From Rhodococcoides trifolii (GTDB lineage Bacteria; Actinomycetota; Actinomycetes; Mycobacteriales; Mycobacteriaceae): a stretch of 64,000 nucleotides of DNA. The notes under the pieces are model-generated. The model ran no database searches, had not been told where the DNA came from, and was given only the letters and a program-made list of their open reading frames with translations. Below, in pieces: positions 15,162-23,893 of the stretch (the stretch's first letter is position 1; each line of letters starts with the position of its first letter). The position numbers and the translations under genes are program-made. The DNA lies in contig NZ_BMCU01000001.1 in assembly GCF_014635345.1 (NCBI RefSeq), positions 1,178,001-1,242,000 on the forward strand, in the 5' to 3' direction.

Positions 15162-16811
15162 ATGCCTGTGCGTCAGCCGGAGAACCCGCAGCTCGTGAAC
15201 AGCGCCGAGACGGCAGTGTGGACGGCGTTGTCGAACCAGCTCGGTGAGCACGATTTCATCGCTGCGAATCAGCGAGTCACCGACCGCGGCAAGGACCACG
15301 AGATCGATTTCGTGGTCGCACTCGATGGACTGGGCGTCGTGTGTATCGAGGTCAAGGGCGGACAGGTATCGCACGACGGTGAGACGTGGTGGCAGCGACG
15401 CCGCGGTGACGACGTTCGCATCGACCCGGTGAATCAGGTCCTGGGCGCAAGCTATTCGCTGCGGGACTACGTCGAGAAGGATCCTCGCTGGACGCAGGGA
15501 CGGGTGCGGTGGGATCACGTCGTCGTACTGCCGAACGCCCAGTTGCCTGCTGATTTCGCCATGCCCGGCTGTCCACGGTGGAGAGTCATCGACCGCACGC
15601 AGATGAACCAGCTCTTGCCGACGCTGCGAAAGCTGTTGAGCAGCAAAGAGTCCAACCAACGCTCGCTGTCGGTCACCGGCGTCGACGAGTTGGCGGCAAC
15701 CCTCAGCGGTCGAGGTCTACCGCAGAAGGACGTCCTCGCACGCGCACTCGCCAACGAGGACGAAGTCAACGCGTTGACCGACCAGCAGGCAGTGATCCTC
15801 GACGCCATCCGCTTGCTCAGACGCGTCGAAGTGCGCGGCGGCGCCGGCAGCGGCAAGACCTTTCTGGCCGTCGAGCAAGCGCGACGCCTGGCGAAATCGG
15901 GTGAACGCGTTGCGTTGCTGTGCTATTCGCACGGTCTCGCGTCCTACCTGCGTCGGCTCACGTCCACCTGGCCGTGGAAGGAGCGCCCGGCGTATGTGGG
16001 GGAGTTTCACGCATTGGGAATGCAGTGGGGTGCTGCCAGTGGGCCGGATGAATCCGTGCGGACCGCGTCGACGGTGAAGTTCTGGGAACAGGACCTGCCC
16101 GAGCAGATGGTCCGGTTGGCCGGCGACCTGGAGTGGGGGCACCGATTCGATTCCGTGGTGGTGGACGAAGCGCAGGACTTTGCAGACGCGTGGTGGCATC
16201 CGCTCGTGGAGTCGCTGCGCGATCCCGAGGGCGGTGGGCTTTTTCTTTTCAGCGACGAGGCGCAGCGGGTGTTCGACCGGCAGGGAACGCCTCCGTTGCA
16301 ACTCGTCCCGATCGTCCTCGACCACAACCTGCGCAACACTCGTCAGATCGCGTCGTGCTTCACTCCGTTGGCGGGCCACCGGATACGGTTGCTCGGTGGA
16401 GACGGTCCCGAGGTGACGATGGTGCCGTGCACTGTCGACGACGCTCTTGATCGCGCGGACGATCAGATCGACGCGTTGTTGGACGTCGGTTGGCGACCCG
16501 AGGATCTGGCGATGCTGACCACGGGAAGTCGGCATCCCGAGCAGGTGTCGCGGCAGAGCGAGGGCCACGAGGCGTACTGGAACAGCTTCTGGGATACCGA
16601 GCAGGTGTTCTACGGCCACGTGCTGGGATTCAAGGGGCTCGAACGGCGCGCAGTCGTGTTAGCCGTCAATGAATCCGGTCATCGCGACCGCTCGCGCGAG
16701 CGCCTCTACGTCGGGTTGTCCAGGGCGCGTGACCAACTGGTCGTGTGCGGGGATCCGGACTTCATCCGGGACGTCGGCGGTCCGGAATTGGCGTCCCGGC
16801 TGGGGCTGTGA
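15162..16811 (+). CDS. NERD-domain / UvrD-type superfamily 1 helicase
   Basis: A 549-residue protein. The N-terminal NERD nuclease-related domain shows EIDFVVALDGLGVVCIEVKG with the catalytic-type Asp and EVKG motif. Helicase motifs follow: Walker A in RGGAGSGKTFLA, motif II DEAQDF, motif III-like LFSDEAQRVF, motif IV-like LDHNLRNTRQIA and a C-terminal YVGLSRARDQLVV (motif VI). NERD plus SF1 helicase proteins are assumed to act in DNA processing or repair. The start at 15162 gives a NERD domain at once; longer readings include a region overlapping the TfoX gene. The ORF is intact. Confidence 0.85.
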   Translation: MPVRQPENPQLVNSAETAVWTALSNQLGEHDFIAANQRVTDRGKDHEIDFVVALDGLGVVCIEVKGGQVSHDGETWWQRRRGDDVRIDPVNQVLGASYSLRDYVEKDPRWTQGRVRWDHVVVLPNAQLPADFAMPGCPRWRVIDRTQMNQLLPTLRKLLSSKESNQRSLSVTGVDELAATLSGRGLPQKDVLARALANEDEVNALTDQQAVILDAIRLLRRVEVRGGAGSGKTFLAVEQARRLAKSGERVALLCYSHGLASYLRRLTSTWPWKERPAYVGEFHALGMQWGAASGPDESVRTASTVKFWEQDLPEQMVRLAGDLEWGHRFDSVVVDEAQDFADAWWHPLVESLRDPEGGGLFLFSDEAQRVFDRQGTPPLQLVPIVLDHNLRNTRQIASCFTPLAGHRIRLLGGDGPEVTMVPCTVDDALDRADDQIDALLDVGWRPEDLAMLTTGSRHPEQVSRQSEGHEAYWNSFWDTEQVFYGHVLGFKGLERRAVVLAVNESGHRDRSRERLYVGLSRARDQLVVCGDPDFIRDVGGPELASRLGL

Positions 16812-16828
16812 CACCCGCCTGAGCGACG

Positions 16829-16960
16829 GTGTTCAGCGCCGACCTGTCCGCGTTGCCACACATCACGCATTGGACGCGTCGGGACGATCTGATCCGCCTG
16901 CTGGCGTCGTTTCCCCAGGATGAAGCTCTGGGGGCGATGAGTGTCCGGCGGTTGCGTTAA
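16829..16960 (+). other. Small open frame, possible gene remnant
   Basis: The 222 bases between the helicase and vapB hold only a 43-codon GTG-started frame. It has coding-like composition (DLSALPHITHWTRRDDLIRL) and ends in RRLR. I recognise no family, and no ribosome-binding site is obvious. It could be the tail of a lost gene. Confidence 0.2.
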
Positions 16961-17033
16961 AGCTCGGGTTGTATCAATCCGCTCGCGAATCCCATCCGGT
17001 CCACTCAGGTAGCAGAGGTGCTACTCTCTTGGC

Positions 17034-17279
17034 ATGGACTCCATCGGGCTGAAGGAATTGCGCCAGCACGCGTCCGACTACGTCAAGCGCGCAGAAGCCG
17101 GTGAATCGATGCTGATCACAGTGTCTGGTCGCGCGAGTGCTGTTCTCGGGCCGGCAGTGCGCAAGCAGTGGAACACCTACGCGGAGGTCTCCGAGGTCTT
17201 TGCGGCTCCCGCAGATCCGACGCTTGCTGACGACCTGGCCGACAGAAACGACGAGATCAGGGACCCTTGGCAGGCATGA
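17034..17279 (+). CDS. vapB: Type II antitoxin, Phd/YefM-like (VapB partner)
   Basis: An 81-residue antitoxin. The N-terminus MDSIGLKELRQHASDYVKRA followed by EAGESMLITVSGRASAVL is the prevent-host-death (Phd/YefM) DNA-binding fold. The acidic C-terminus (ADPTLADDLADRNDEIRD) would wrap and neutralise the toxin. It is translationally coupled to the PIN toxin gene by an ATGA overlap at 17276-17279. The complex presumably represses its own promoter in the preceding about 200-base gap. Confidence 0.9.
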   Translation: MDSIGLKELRQHASDYVKRAEAGESMLITVSGRASAVLGPAVRKQWNTYAEVSEVFAAPADPTLADDLADRNDEIRDPWQA

Positions 17280-17659
17280 GAACAGTTCTCGACACGAGCG
17301 TGGTCATTGCCGACCATCTCGACGAGGTCGAGGGTGAACTCGCTATCAGCTCGATCACGCTGGCAGAACTGCACTTCGGCGTGCTGGTTGCGTTGGATCC
17401 GCAGCAGCGAGCGGCCCGTTTGCAGCGCTTGGTTGCCGTTGAGCGAAAGTTCGAGCCGCTGGCGGTCGATACCGAGGTTGCACGAAGCTACGGCATCTTG
17501 GCTGCTGCGGTTCGTGCCAGCGGGCGCCGGCCGCAGGCGCGCGCCATGGACATCATGATCGCTGCGACAGCACTGGCCCACGGTGCGCGACTGCTGACGA
17601 GGAACGCTTCGGACTTGCGTGGGATCGAGCATCTCATGCAGATCCGAACACCCGACTGA
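17276..17659 (+). CDS. vapC: PIN-domain ribonuclease toxin (VapC)
   Basis: A 127-residue PIN nuclease. Acidic metal ligands are visible as Asp6 (TVLDTSVVIA), Glu31 (ITLAELHFG), Asp92 (AMDIMIAATAL) and Asp113 (TRNASDLRGI). VapC toxins cut tRNA or rRNA when freed from the antitoxin. The start at 17276 is the ATG overlapping the antitoxin stop; an in-frame ATG nine bases upstream is less likely. Both genes are intact and of normal length, so the pair is probably functional. Confidence 0.9.
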   Translation: MRTVLDTSVVIADHLDEVEGELAISSITLAELHFGVLVALDPQQRAARLQRLVAVERKFEPLAVDTEVARSYGILAAAVRASGRRPQARAMDIMIAATALAHGARLLTRNASDLRGIEHLMQIRTPD

Positions 17660-17664
17660 CGTCT

Positions 17665-18336
17665 TCAGCGCGGACGATCGCTGACCGCATGTAACCCACG
17701 CGAGCGCGTCCCGACTGTCCCCACCCAGCCCATCCACAGGAATACTGGCCACAAGGCCAGTCGTTCCAGCAGTCCGCCGAAATCTTCACTTCCAGACAGC
17801 GTGAAGAAGGCGACGGACGACGCAACCGTGACAGCACCGATGATCCACGCGCTCGTCGATATCCAGCCGAATCCGGTGAAGGCTCTGGCAGCAGCAAACA
17901 TCGCGAGCTGCAACGCGATGAAGGACGGCGCGGACACCAGCACATGTAGTTCCAGATCGACATCGAGCGGCACCAGCCCCGTTGCCACCGAGCTGACTCC
18001 TCCAACAGCGATGAGCCACAGTGCGACAGTGGAGCTGCGACGCTCTGGCCAGCTTCGTCTGCTGAGGAGGGCGCCGACGATCAGGGCGATGCCGGACACG
18101 ACGAATGCTCCGTTCATGACCGCGTGCAGAGGCGAGCAGACGGCGACAGGGCCGTACGCGTAGGTGATATCGGTACACGTAGTCGCGCCTAAGTCGCTGA
18201 TCGTGTTGTCCAACAGGCTGTATGGGCTGCTTGTCGTGAAGCTGAGAGCGACCTCGACAAGGATATAGAGCGGCTGGACGGCCAGCATCGCCCAGCCGAT
18301 GTGGGTCGGAAGAGGGCCGGTGGTCGTATCGGACAT
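17665..18336 (-). CDS. DUF998-like integral membrane protein
   Basis: A 223-residue membrane protein with about six hydrophobic helices (AMLAVQPLYILVEVALSF, FVVSGIALIVGALL, LWLIAVGGVSSVATGLVPLD and others). The opening SPYSLLDNTISDLGATTC and the PLDVDLELHVLVSAPSFIAL loop match the DUF998 family, whose function is unknown. The ATG at 18336 has GAAGGGTGG upstream. It is convergent with vapC (5-base gap). Confidence 0.82.
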   Translation of the reverse strand: MSDTTTGPLPTHIGWAMLAVQPLYILVEVALSFTTSSPYSLLDNTISDLGATTCTDITYAYGPVAVCSPLHAVMNGAFVVSGIALIVGALLSRRSWPERRSSTVALWLIAVGGVSSVATGLVPLDVDLELHVLVSAPSFIALQLAMFAAARAFTGFGWISTSAWIIGAVTVASSVAFFTLSGSEDFGGLLERLALWPVFLWMGWVGTVGTRSRGLHAVSDRPR

Positions 18337-18472
18337 GGTGGCCACCCTTCCAGAGTCGGCGGTGTCGGGTCGACGTCCTAGATGCCGAGCTGAAGCCGCC
18401 CAGGACGCAGCGAATTGTTTTCGTCGGAGTGTCCGGCACCGACATCTCAGCGGCCCCGCCCTCGCGGAGTAC

Positions 18473-19117
18473 TCAGCTCACCAACCCGGCCCGAAACGCC
18501 ACCAACGCCGCGCCCACTCGACTTCCCACTTCGAGCTTCTGGAACACCGAGCTCAAATGCGTCTTCACCGTGGTCTCGCCGAGGAACAGTTGCTGGCCAA
18601 TCGCGGCATTGGTTGCGCCGGTCGCCATGACGCGTAGGACTTCGATTTCGCGGTCGGTCAGCCGTTCGAGTCCACCAGTCGATTCCCGTGGACGTGCGGT
18701 GACGATCTGCCGCACCGACTCCTCCGAGAACAGGGTCTTGCCCGCAGCGACGACGCGAATGGACATCTGAAACGTCTCGGGCGCTTCGGATTTGCTCAGG
18801 AAGCTGTGAGCCCCTGCTTCGATGGACTGCACAACGAGATCGTCGACGTCCATTGCTGTCATCACCACCACCTTGGGCGGTTCGGGCAGCGCCATCATGC
18901 GGCGGGTCGCTTCGAGCCCGCCCACTCGGGGCATCTTGAGATCCATCAACACCACGTGCGGCCGGTGGTTGCGCACGGCGTCCGGGACTTCGTCGCCGTC
19001 GGACACGCTCTCCACCACGCGGATGTCCGGCGTCGCCGCGAAAATGTCGGCGACCCCGCGGCGAACGAACGGGTCGTCGTCGGCAAGGACGACCCTGATC
19101 TCGAAAGGCGATGTCAT
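18473..19117 (-). CDS. NarL/FixJ-type response regulator
   Basis: A 214-residue regulator. The receiver domain has acidic residues at LADDDPF, the phospho-acceptor Asp59 in VVLMDLKMP, MTAMD at the switch position and the conserved Lys in SFLSKSEAP. The C-terminal LuxR-type helix-turn-helix is GLERLTDREIEVLRVMATGA plus HLSSVFQKLEVGSR. It is downstream of the histidine kinase gene on the same strand (34-base gap), making a two-component pair. The target genes are unknown. Confidence 0.93.
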   Translation of the reverse strand: MTSPFEIRVVLADDDPFVRRGVADIFAATPDIRVVESVSDGDEVPDAVRNHRPHVVLMDLKMPRVGGLEATRRMMALPEPPKVVVMTAMDVDDLVVQSIEAGAHSFLSKSEAPETFQMSIRVVAAGKTLFSEESVRQIVTARPRESTGGLERLTDREIEVLRVMATGATNAAIGQQLFLGETTVKTHLSSVFQKLEVGSRVGAALVAFRAGLVS

Positions 19118-19151
19118 GGTGGAACAACCGTAACCGGCTGGTCCGACAGTC

Positions 19152-20354
19152 CTAGGAATACCAGGGCAACCAGGCCGTGACGACGAATCCGCCTTGCGCA
19201 GCGCCCGATGTCAGGTGTCCGCCCGCGCTGCCGACCTGCTCCGTGAGGCCGCCGAGGCCGTGGCCGGCTCCAGGAGTCGACGACACCGTACCGGCGAGGT
19301 GGTTGCGTACCTCGATCGTGAGCCCGCTCGCGTCGGAACCGCCGACGGACACCTGCACGGGTGAACTCGGAGAGTGCTTGTGAGCGTTGGTCAACGATTC
19401 CTGAACTACTCGATAAGCGACGTGGCTCGTCAGCGGCCCCACATCACCCGGTGCGACGTCCTGGACGTAGCGCACCCGCATGCCCGTCGTACGCGCGCTG
19501 TCCACCAGATCGCCGATTCCGGCGATGCTGCGGCGACCGGAATCGATGCCACCGGTGTCGGACCCGCGCAGGACCCCGATGATGCGTTTGAGTTCGTCGA
19601 GCGAATCATGAGCCGTGGAGCGAATGAGTGACGCCGTGTTGGATACCTTCGCCGGACCGTCGCCACTGTTGACCTGCATCCCGCCCGCCAACAACGAGAT
19701 ACGGCTCAGACCGGCAGCGAGGGTGTCGTGCATGTCGCGTGCGATGCGGGCACGTTCCTCGGTCAGCAGCATTTCCTCGCGGAGTTTCGCCGATTGTGCG
19801 GTGACGTGGTCTCGGGAACGGACGGCGTTGTCCAGATCGGTTTTTGTTCGCCTGAAATACGCGATCCCGAGCACAATCAGAACAAGACCCAGAGCGACCA
19901 TGCACGGCACCCACAGCGGAAGATTCCATTCCGGCGCGGGGCCCGTTTTGTCGACCCGGATTCCGATCGTCAACACCGAATAGTCCCTGCGCCGGTACGC
20001 GTCGTAGCTCAGCGACGCCGAGCACGCGAAGAAGACGACAACAGTTGCACCGACAAGCCGCCACCCACGAGCAACCGCCGTTACCGCGAACAGTGCGAAC
20101 AGTGCTGCGGTTCCGTCGGTAGGGAAGAGCAGTGGACCAGCGACGCTGACGGCGAGTACTAGCCAGGGTTTCTGCCGTCGCCAGATCAGGGCGACTCCCG
20201 CCGCAAAGTTCAGCACGCTGCCAACGGCGACACTCCACGGCGGCGAACCCGAGAATCCGGCCAGACCTGCAGTCATGAACGTGCAGAAGAGACAGAACGC
20301 CACTATCGCGGTGGTCGCGGCTCGGCGCCGGACCTTGGCAGCGGTGGTCGTCAT
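19152..20354 (-). CDS. Sensor histidine kinase (NarX/DesK-type, HisKA_3)
   Basis: A 400-residue kinase. The N-terminal half holds several membrane helices (AIVAFCLFCTFMTAGLAGF, VLNFAAGVALIWRR, MVALGLVLIVLGIAYFRR). The HisKA_3 dimerisation box contains the phospho-acceptor His in RARIARDMHDTLAAGLSRI. The ATPase part has YRVVQESLTNAHKHS (N box), a weak D box, and GAGHGLGGLTEQV (G box). It is partnered with the response regulator downstream. The start at 20354 (MTTTAAKV) was chosen over a longer frame from 20477, whose extra 41 residues look non-coding. Confidence 0.92.
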   Translation of the reverse strand: MTTTAAKVRRRAATTAIVAFCLFCTFMTAGLAGFSGSPPWSVAVGSVLNFAAGVALIWRRQKPWLVLAVSVAGPLLFPTDGTAALFALFAVTAVARGWRLVGATVVVFFACSASLSYDAYRRRDYSVLTIGIRVDKTGPAPEWNLPLWVPCMVALGLVLIVLGIAYFRRTKTDLDNAVRSRDHVTAQSAKLREEMLLTEERARIARDMHDTLAAGLSRISLLAGGMQVNSGDGPAKVSNTASLIRSTAHDSLDELKRIIGVLRGSDTGGIDSGRRSIAGIGDLVDSARTTGMRVRYVQDVAPGDVGPLTSHVAYRVVQESLTNAHKHSPSSPVQVSVGGSDASGLTIEVRNHLAGTVSSTPGAGHGLGGLTEQVGSAGGHLTSGAAQGGFVVTAWLPWYS

Positions 20355-20521
20355 CGGGCCGAGCTTACGGCCGGACACCGACAAGCGGATCGTTCGAACG
20401 GACCGACCGAAAGTAGGAACGAGCGCGACCGGTTCGACGATCCGCTGCGCCTCCTGTCTGCGGTTTCGTGGAGTCATTGCGACACCGCCCGGTGTCGATG
20501 TCGACCGGAAGGACCGCAGTC

Positions 20522-21133
20522 ATGACGTACCCGCAGAACCCCGCGCCTCAGCAGCCGGAGAAGAAGAACTGGGCCGCCCGCCACAAGATCCTGACGGCTT
20601 TGGGCGTCGTTATAGCTGTGGCGGTTGTCGTCAACCTGGCTTCCGGTGGGTCGGATTCGTCGTCGGTCAGCTCGGTGGCCTCACTGTCGTCGAGCGCAGT
20701 CGATGCTTCCGCTCCGGCAAGCGAGCCGGAAACGGAATCGAGTCCGGGTATCGGAGTTCCGGTGCGCGACGGCAAGTTCGAGTTCGTGGTGCAATCCGTC
20801 CAGCCGGGCGTGACGAGCGTCGGTGAGAACTACGTGGAGCAGACACCGCAGGGGGAGTACGTCCTGGTCACGCTCAGTGCGGCCAATATCGGCGACCGTC
20901 AGCAGCTTTTCGACATCACGTCCCAGAAGCTCCTCGACGCTGCCGGCCGTCAGTTCTCGGCCGACACCGTCGCGACCATCACGAACGACCCGAACATCAG
21001 CGTCACGCAGATCAACCCGGGCAACTCCGTCGTCGCAACTCTCGTGTTCGACGTCCCCGCGGGGACGTCCCCGGCCGAGATCGAGTTGCACGATTCGTTG
21101 TTCTCCGGCGGCACTGTCGTGGCTCTTACCTAG
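20522..21133 (+). CDS. DUF4352-like membrane-anchored protein
   Basis: A 203-residue protein with one membrane anchor (ILTALGVVIAVAVVVNLASG), a Ser/Ala-rich linker and an extracytoplasmic immunoglobulin-like domain. That domain (FEFVVQSVQPGVTSVG, GEYVLVTLSAANIGDRQQLF, NSVVATLVFDVPAGTSPAEI) resembles DUF4352/telomeric repeat-binding-like beta sandwiches. Function unknown. It is divergent from the histidine kinase (167-base gap), so it could be one of that system's targets, but there is no direct evidence. The ATG at 20522 follows AAGGA. Confidence 0.8.
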   Translation: MTYPQNPAPQQPEKKNWAARHKILTALGVVIAVAVVVNLASGGSDSSSVSSVASLSSSAVDASAPASEPETESSPGIGVPVRDGKFEFVVQSVQPGVTSVGENYVEQTPQGEYVLVTLSAANIGDRQQLFDITSQKLLDAAGRQFSADTVATITNDPNISVTQINPGNSVVATLVFDVPAGTSPAEIELHDSLFSGGTVVALT

Positions 21134-21225
21134 CTCGATCGAACTTGTCGGTACCCCGTTCTACAGTCCCCTCATCAGTTCGCTCCACGGCCTTTCTCGG
21201 GCCGCATCACCCTTTGGGAGTTTTC

Positions 21226-21867
21226 ATGACCGACTCTTCTCTGTCTCTCGTTGCCGCGTTGCTCGACCGCTCCGGATCCATGCAGTCCATTGCCGACGAC
21301 ACCCGTGGCGGGTTCGACGCGTTCATCGCCTCCGAGCGGGGTCATGACGGCCGGACCGTTGTCACGCTCGCTCAGTTCGACAATGAGTACGAGTTGGTCT
21401 ACGAGAACCGTCCGATCGAGGACGTGCCCAATCTTGTTCTGCAGCCTCGCAACTCGACGGCGCTGTACGACGCGTTGGGGCAGCTGGTCACCGACATCGG
21501 AACGAGCTTGGCCGCGCAGCCCGAGGACGAGCGACCGGGTTCGGTCACCGTACTGGTCATGACGGACGGGCACGAGAACGCCAGCACGGAGTGGACGCAC
21601 GCTGCGGTGCGGTCGCTCATCGAGCAGCAGGAGTCGCAGTACAACTGGGACTTCGTGTTCCTCGGCGCCAACATGGACGCGGTCGAGACCGGCCGCCGGC
21701 TCGGTTTCAAGGCGGACAAGTCGATGACGTACGCGACTACCAGTGTGGGAGTGTCGGCGGCCTTCTCGGCTGTGGCGGACTACCAGAACCGGAAGCGGGT
21801 GTCACCGGTTCCGATGGCCGTTCCCGGCTTCTCCGAGAGCGATCGGCGACGGGCCGGGGGAGAGTAG
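21226..21867 (+). CDS. von Willebrand factor A domain protein
   Basis: A 213-residue cytoplasmic VWA protein. The MIDAS metal site is ALLDRSGSMQSI (DxSxS, Asp14 to Ser18). Other ligands are in LQPRNSTALYDALGQL (Thr) and VTVLVMTDGHENAS (Asp). The C-terminal part (NWDFVFLGANMDAVETGRRL) is typical of small bacterial and phage VWA proteins. These act as metal-dependent adaptors, and the partner is unknown. The start was chosen at 21226 because the domain begins immediately; a frame to 21145 is unlikely. Confidence 0.85.
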   Translation: MTDSSLSLVAALLDRSGSMQSIADDTRGGFDAFIASERGHDGRTVVTLAQFDNEYELVYENRPIEDVPNLVLQPRNSTALYDALGQLVTDIGTSLAAQPEDERPGSVTVLVMTDGHENASTEWTHAAVRSLIEQQESQYNWDFVFLGANMDAVETGRRLGFKADKSMTYATTSVGVSAAFSAVADYQNRKRVSPVPMAVPGFSESDRRRAGGE

Positions 21868-21945
21868 CTACGCCCGCTGCCGCCGTCGGTAGCTATCTCG
21901 TCGCTCATATCCGATCTCGCTTCAGCAAGTCAGTGACACAGGACA

Positions 21946-22290
21946 CTACCGCTTTCCCGTCACGTTTGAGTTGTAGTCGAGAACCGCGTCTATCCAGAAC
22001 CGCAGGTTGTCCTCGCCTGTCAACGCTGCGTCGTCGACGGTGATCCACCCCTCGCCCATGGACCGCTCTGTGCCCATCTCCGCGCGGCGAGCCCCGTCGA
22101 CCTTTAGGTAGTCGGCGTCGCGGTCACCTGACACGCGAACGAGGAGGGCGCCTCCACCGGTTCCGACGCATACGACCATCTTCTCGTTGACCATGAACGC
22201 GAGGCCGCCGAACATTTTTCGCTCGCGCAGGCTTTCCTCGTCGGACAGGGCGGCGCGGACTCGATCGGCGAGTGCGAGGTCGTAGATCAT
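21946..22290 (-). CDS. TfoX N-terminal-domain protein (paralogue of 14674-15066)
   Basis: A 114-residue TfoX-N protein. LADRVRAALSDEESLRERKM followed by FGGLAFMVNEKMVVCV, RVSGDRDADYLKVDGARRAE and GEGWITVDDAALTGEDNLRF align residue for residue with the gene at 14674-15066. The two are paralogues about 7 kb apart. The start is the ATG at 22290; a longer frame to 22431 carries no family sequence. Role unknown. Confidence 0.85.
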   Translation of the reverse strand: MIYDLALADRVRAALSDEESLRERKMFGGLAFMVNEKMVVCVGTGGGALLVRVSGDRDADYLKVDGARRAEMGTERSMGEGWITVDDAALTGEDNLRFWIDAVLDYNSNVTGKR

Positions 22291-22486
22291 TTGGACACCC
22301 CTTTCCCTGCGTCGATCGAATACCCATCGACGCGGGTGCGCAAGGGCATGATGTGCAGGCGGCGGCGGGCGTGGCCATGATTCTGCGAGTCCAATGGGCA
22401 ACAGCGAGGAACATTTCCCGAGCACTTGCACATTTCACTCGCGAAATCGGTAGGGAGGTCCACCGGCTGACGTGGAATCTCCCGAG

Positions 22487-23893
22487 TCAGGAGCGCCCTG
22501 AATCGGAACCAGGGGAGGAGGGCACGTACTCCATCAACTCGAACGACTCCCGCACCACCGCCCGCAGCTCCGCCAACCCGCCCTCGATCTCCCCGGCCGC
22601 CCTCGCCTGCACCAGCACGTTGCCCAGCGCCGACCCTTCGACCGGACCCGCGACGACGGGAAGACCCGTGGCGTCGGCGGTCAGCTGACACAGCAGTGTG
22701 TTCTGCGATCCCCCTCCGACGATGTGCACCACCTCGACGTCGATCCCCGCCAATTCACCTGCAGTACGGACGGATCGGGCATACGCCGCAGCAAGGCTGT
22801 CCATGATGCACCGGATCGTTTCCGCTGGATTGGACGGCTCCGGCACCCCGGCCGCCGAGCATTCGGCCGCGATGCGTGCGGGCATGTCGCCGGGCGGCAG
22901 GAACACCGGCAGGTCCGGGTCGATCACTGAAGAGCCGGGCAGCCCCACAGCTTCGTCCAGCAACTCGGTCAGCGACACGGTCAGCCCGTCTCGCTCCCAC
23001 TGCCGCAGCGACTCCTGCACCAACCACATCCCCATGACGTTGCGCAGCAGGCGGACGGTGCCGTCGACGCCGGCCTCGTTGGTGAAGCCGCCGACGCGGG
23101 CTTCCTCCGTCACAACGGGTTCCGTCGTCTCGACCCCCACCAAAGACCATGTGCCCGAAGCGATGTAGGCGAACGATGGTGTCGACGCGGGGACTGCGAC
23201 GATGGCCGACGCGGTGTCGTGAGTGCCGACCGCGACGACGGACGACGGTGACCCAACGAGCGCTGAGACATCCGAAGTCAGCGAACCGATCACCTCGCCT
23301 GGTGACAACAGGGAAGGCAACACGTTGAACGGCAGCCCGAGCGACGCGATGGAATCGCGATCCCACGTCCTGGAAAAAGGATCGAGCAACCCCGTGGTCG
23401 ACGCGTTCGTCACCTCGCCCACCTGCACCCCGGTCAGCCAGTACGCCAACAGATCCGGGATCATCAGCAAGCGGGCCGACAAAGCCAACACCTCGGGCCG
23501 CTCGGTCTGCAGTTGAAAGACCGTGTTGAACGGTAGGGCGGCAATTCCGTTGCGCAGGAACAGGTCCTCGTGGTCACCGTCGGTACGCGTGTCGCGGTAG
23601 TGAAACGGTACCCCGAGCATCCGCCCGTCGGCGTCGAGTAGCGCGTAGTCCACGGCCCACGTGTCTATCCCGATGGATGTCAAACCAACGTCCAACGAGT
23701 CAACGAGCGTCCGCAGTCCGTCCAGCACTCCCTGATAGAGATCCAGGATGTTCCAGTGCAGCGACCCGCCCAGCTGCACGGGCCGATTGGGAAACCGCGC
23801 CATCTCGGTCAACGTAATGCGACCATCGACGATTCGCCCGAGCATCACACGACCACTTGACGCACCGAGATCAACTGCTGCGTAGGCGTTCAC
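22487..23893 (-). CDS. rhaB: Rhamnulokinase
   Basis: A 468-residue FGGY-family sugar kinase that phosphorylates L-rhamnulose to L-rhamnulose-1-phosphate. Motifs include the N-terminal phosphate loop (AAVDLGASSGRVMLGRI), the catalytic-base region (IGIDTWAVDYALLDADG), the second-domain ATP site (VAVGTHDTASAIVAVP), IASGTWSLVGVE and the adenosine motif VHIVGGGSQNTLLCQLTADA. The start is the GTG at 23893, overlapping the upstream aldolase stop as GTGA. This is the last gene of the rha operon. Confidence 0.93.
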   Translation of the reverse strand: MNAYAAVDLGASSGRVMLGRIVDGRITLTEMARFPNRPVQLGGSLHWNILDLYQGVLDGLRTLVDSLDVGLTSIGIDTWAVDYALLDADGRMLGVPFHYRDTRTDGDHEDLFLRNGIAALPFNTVFQLQTERPEVLALSARLLMIPDLLAYWLTGVQVGEVTNASTTGLLDPFSRTWDRDSIASLGLPFNVLPSLLSPGEVIGSLTSDVSALVGSPSSVVAVGTHDTASAIVAVPASTPSFAYIASGTWSLVGVETTEPVVTEEARVGGFTNEAGVDGTVRLLRNVMGMWLVQESLRQWERDGLTVSLTELLDEAVGLPGSSVIDPDLPVFLPPGDMPARIAAECSAAGVPEPSNPAETIRCIMDSLAAAYARSVRTAGELAGIDVEVVHIVGGGSQNTLLCQLTADATGLPVVAGPVEGSALGNVLVQARAAGEIEGGLAELRAVVRESFELMEYVPSSPGSDSGRS

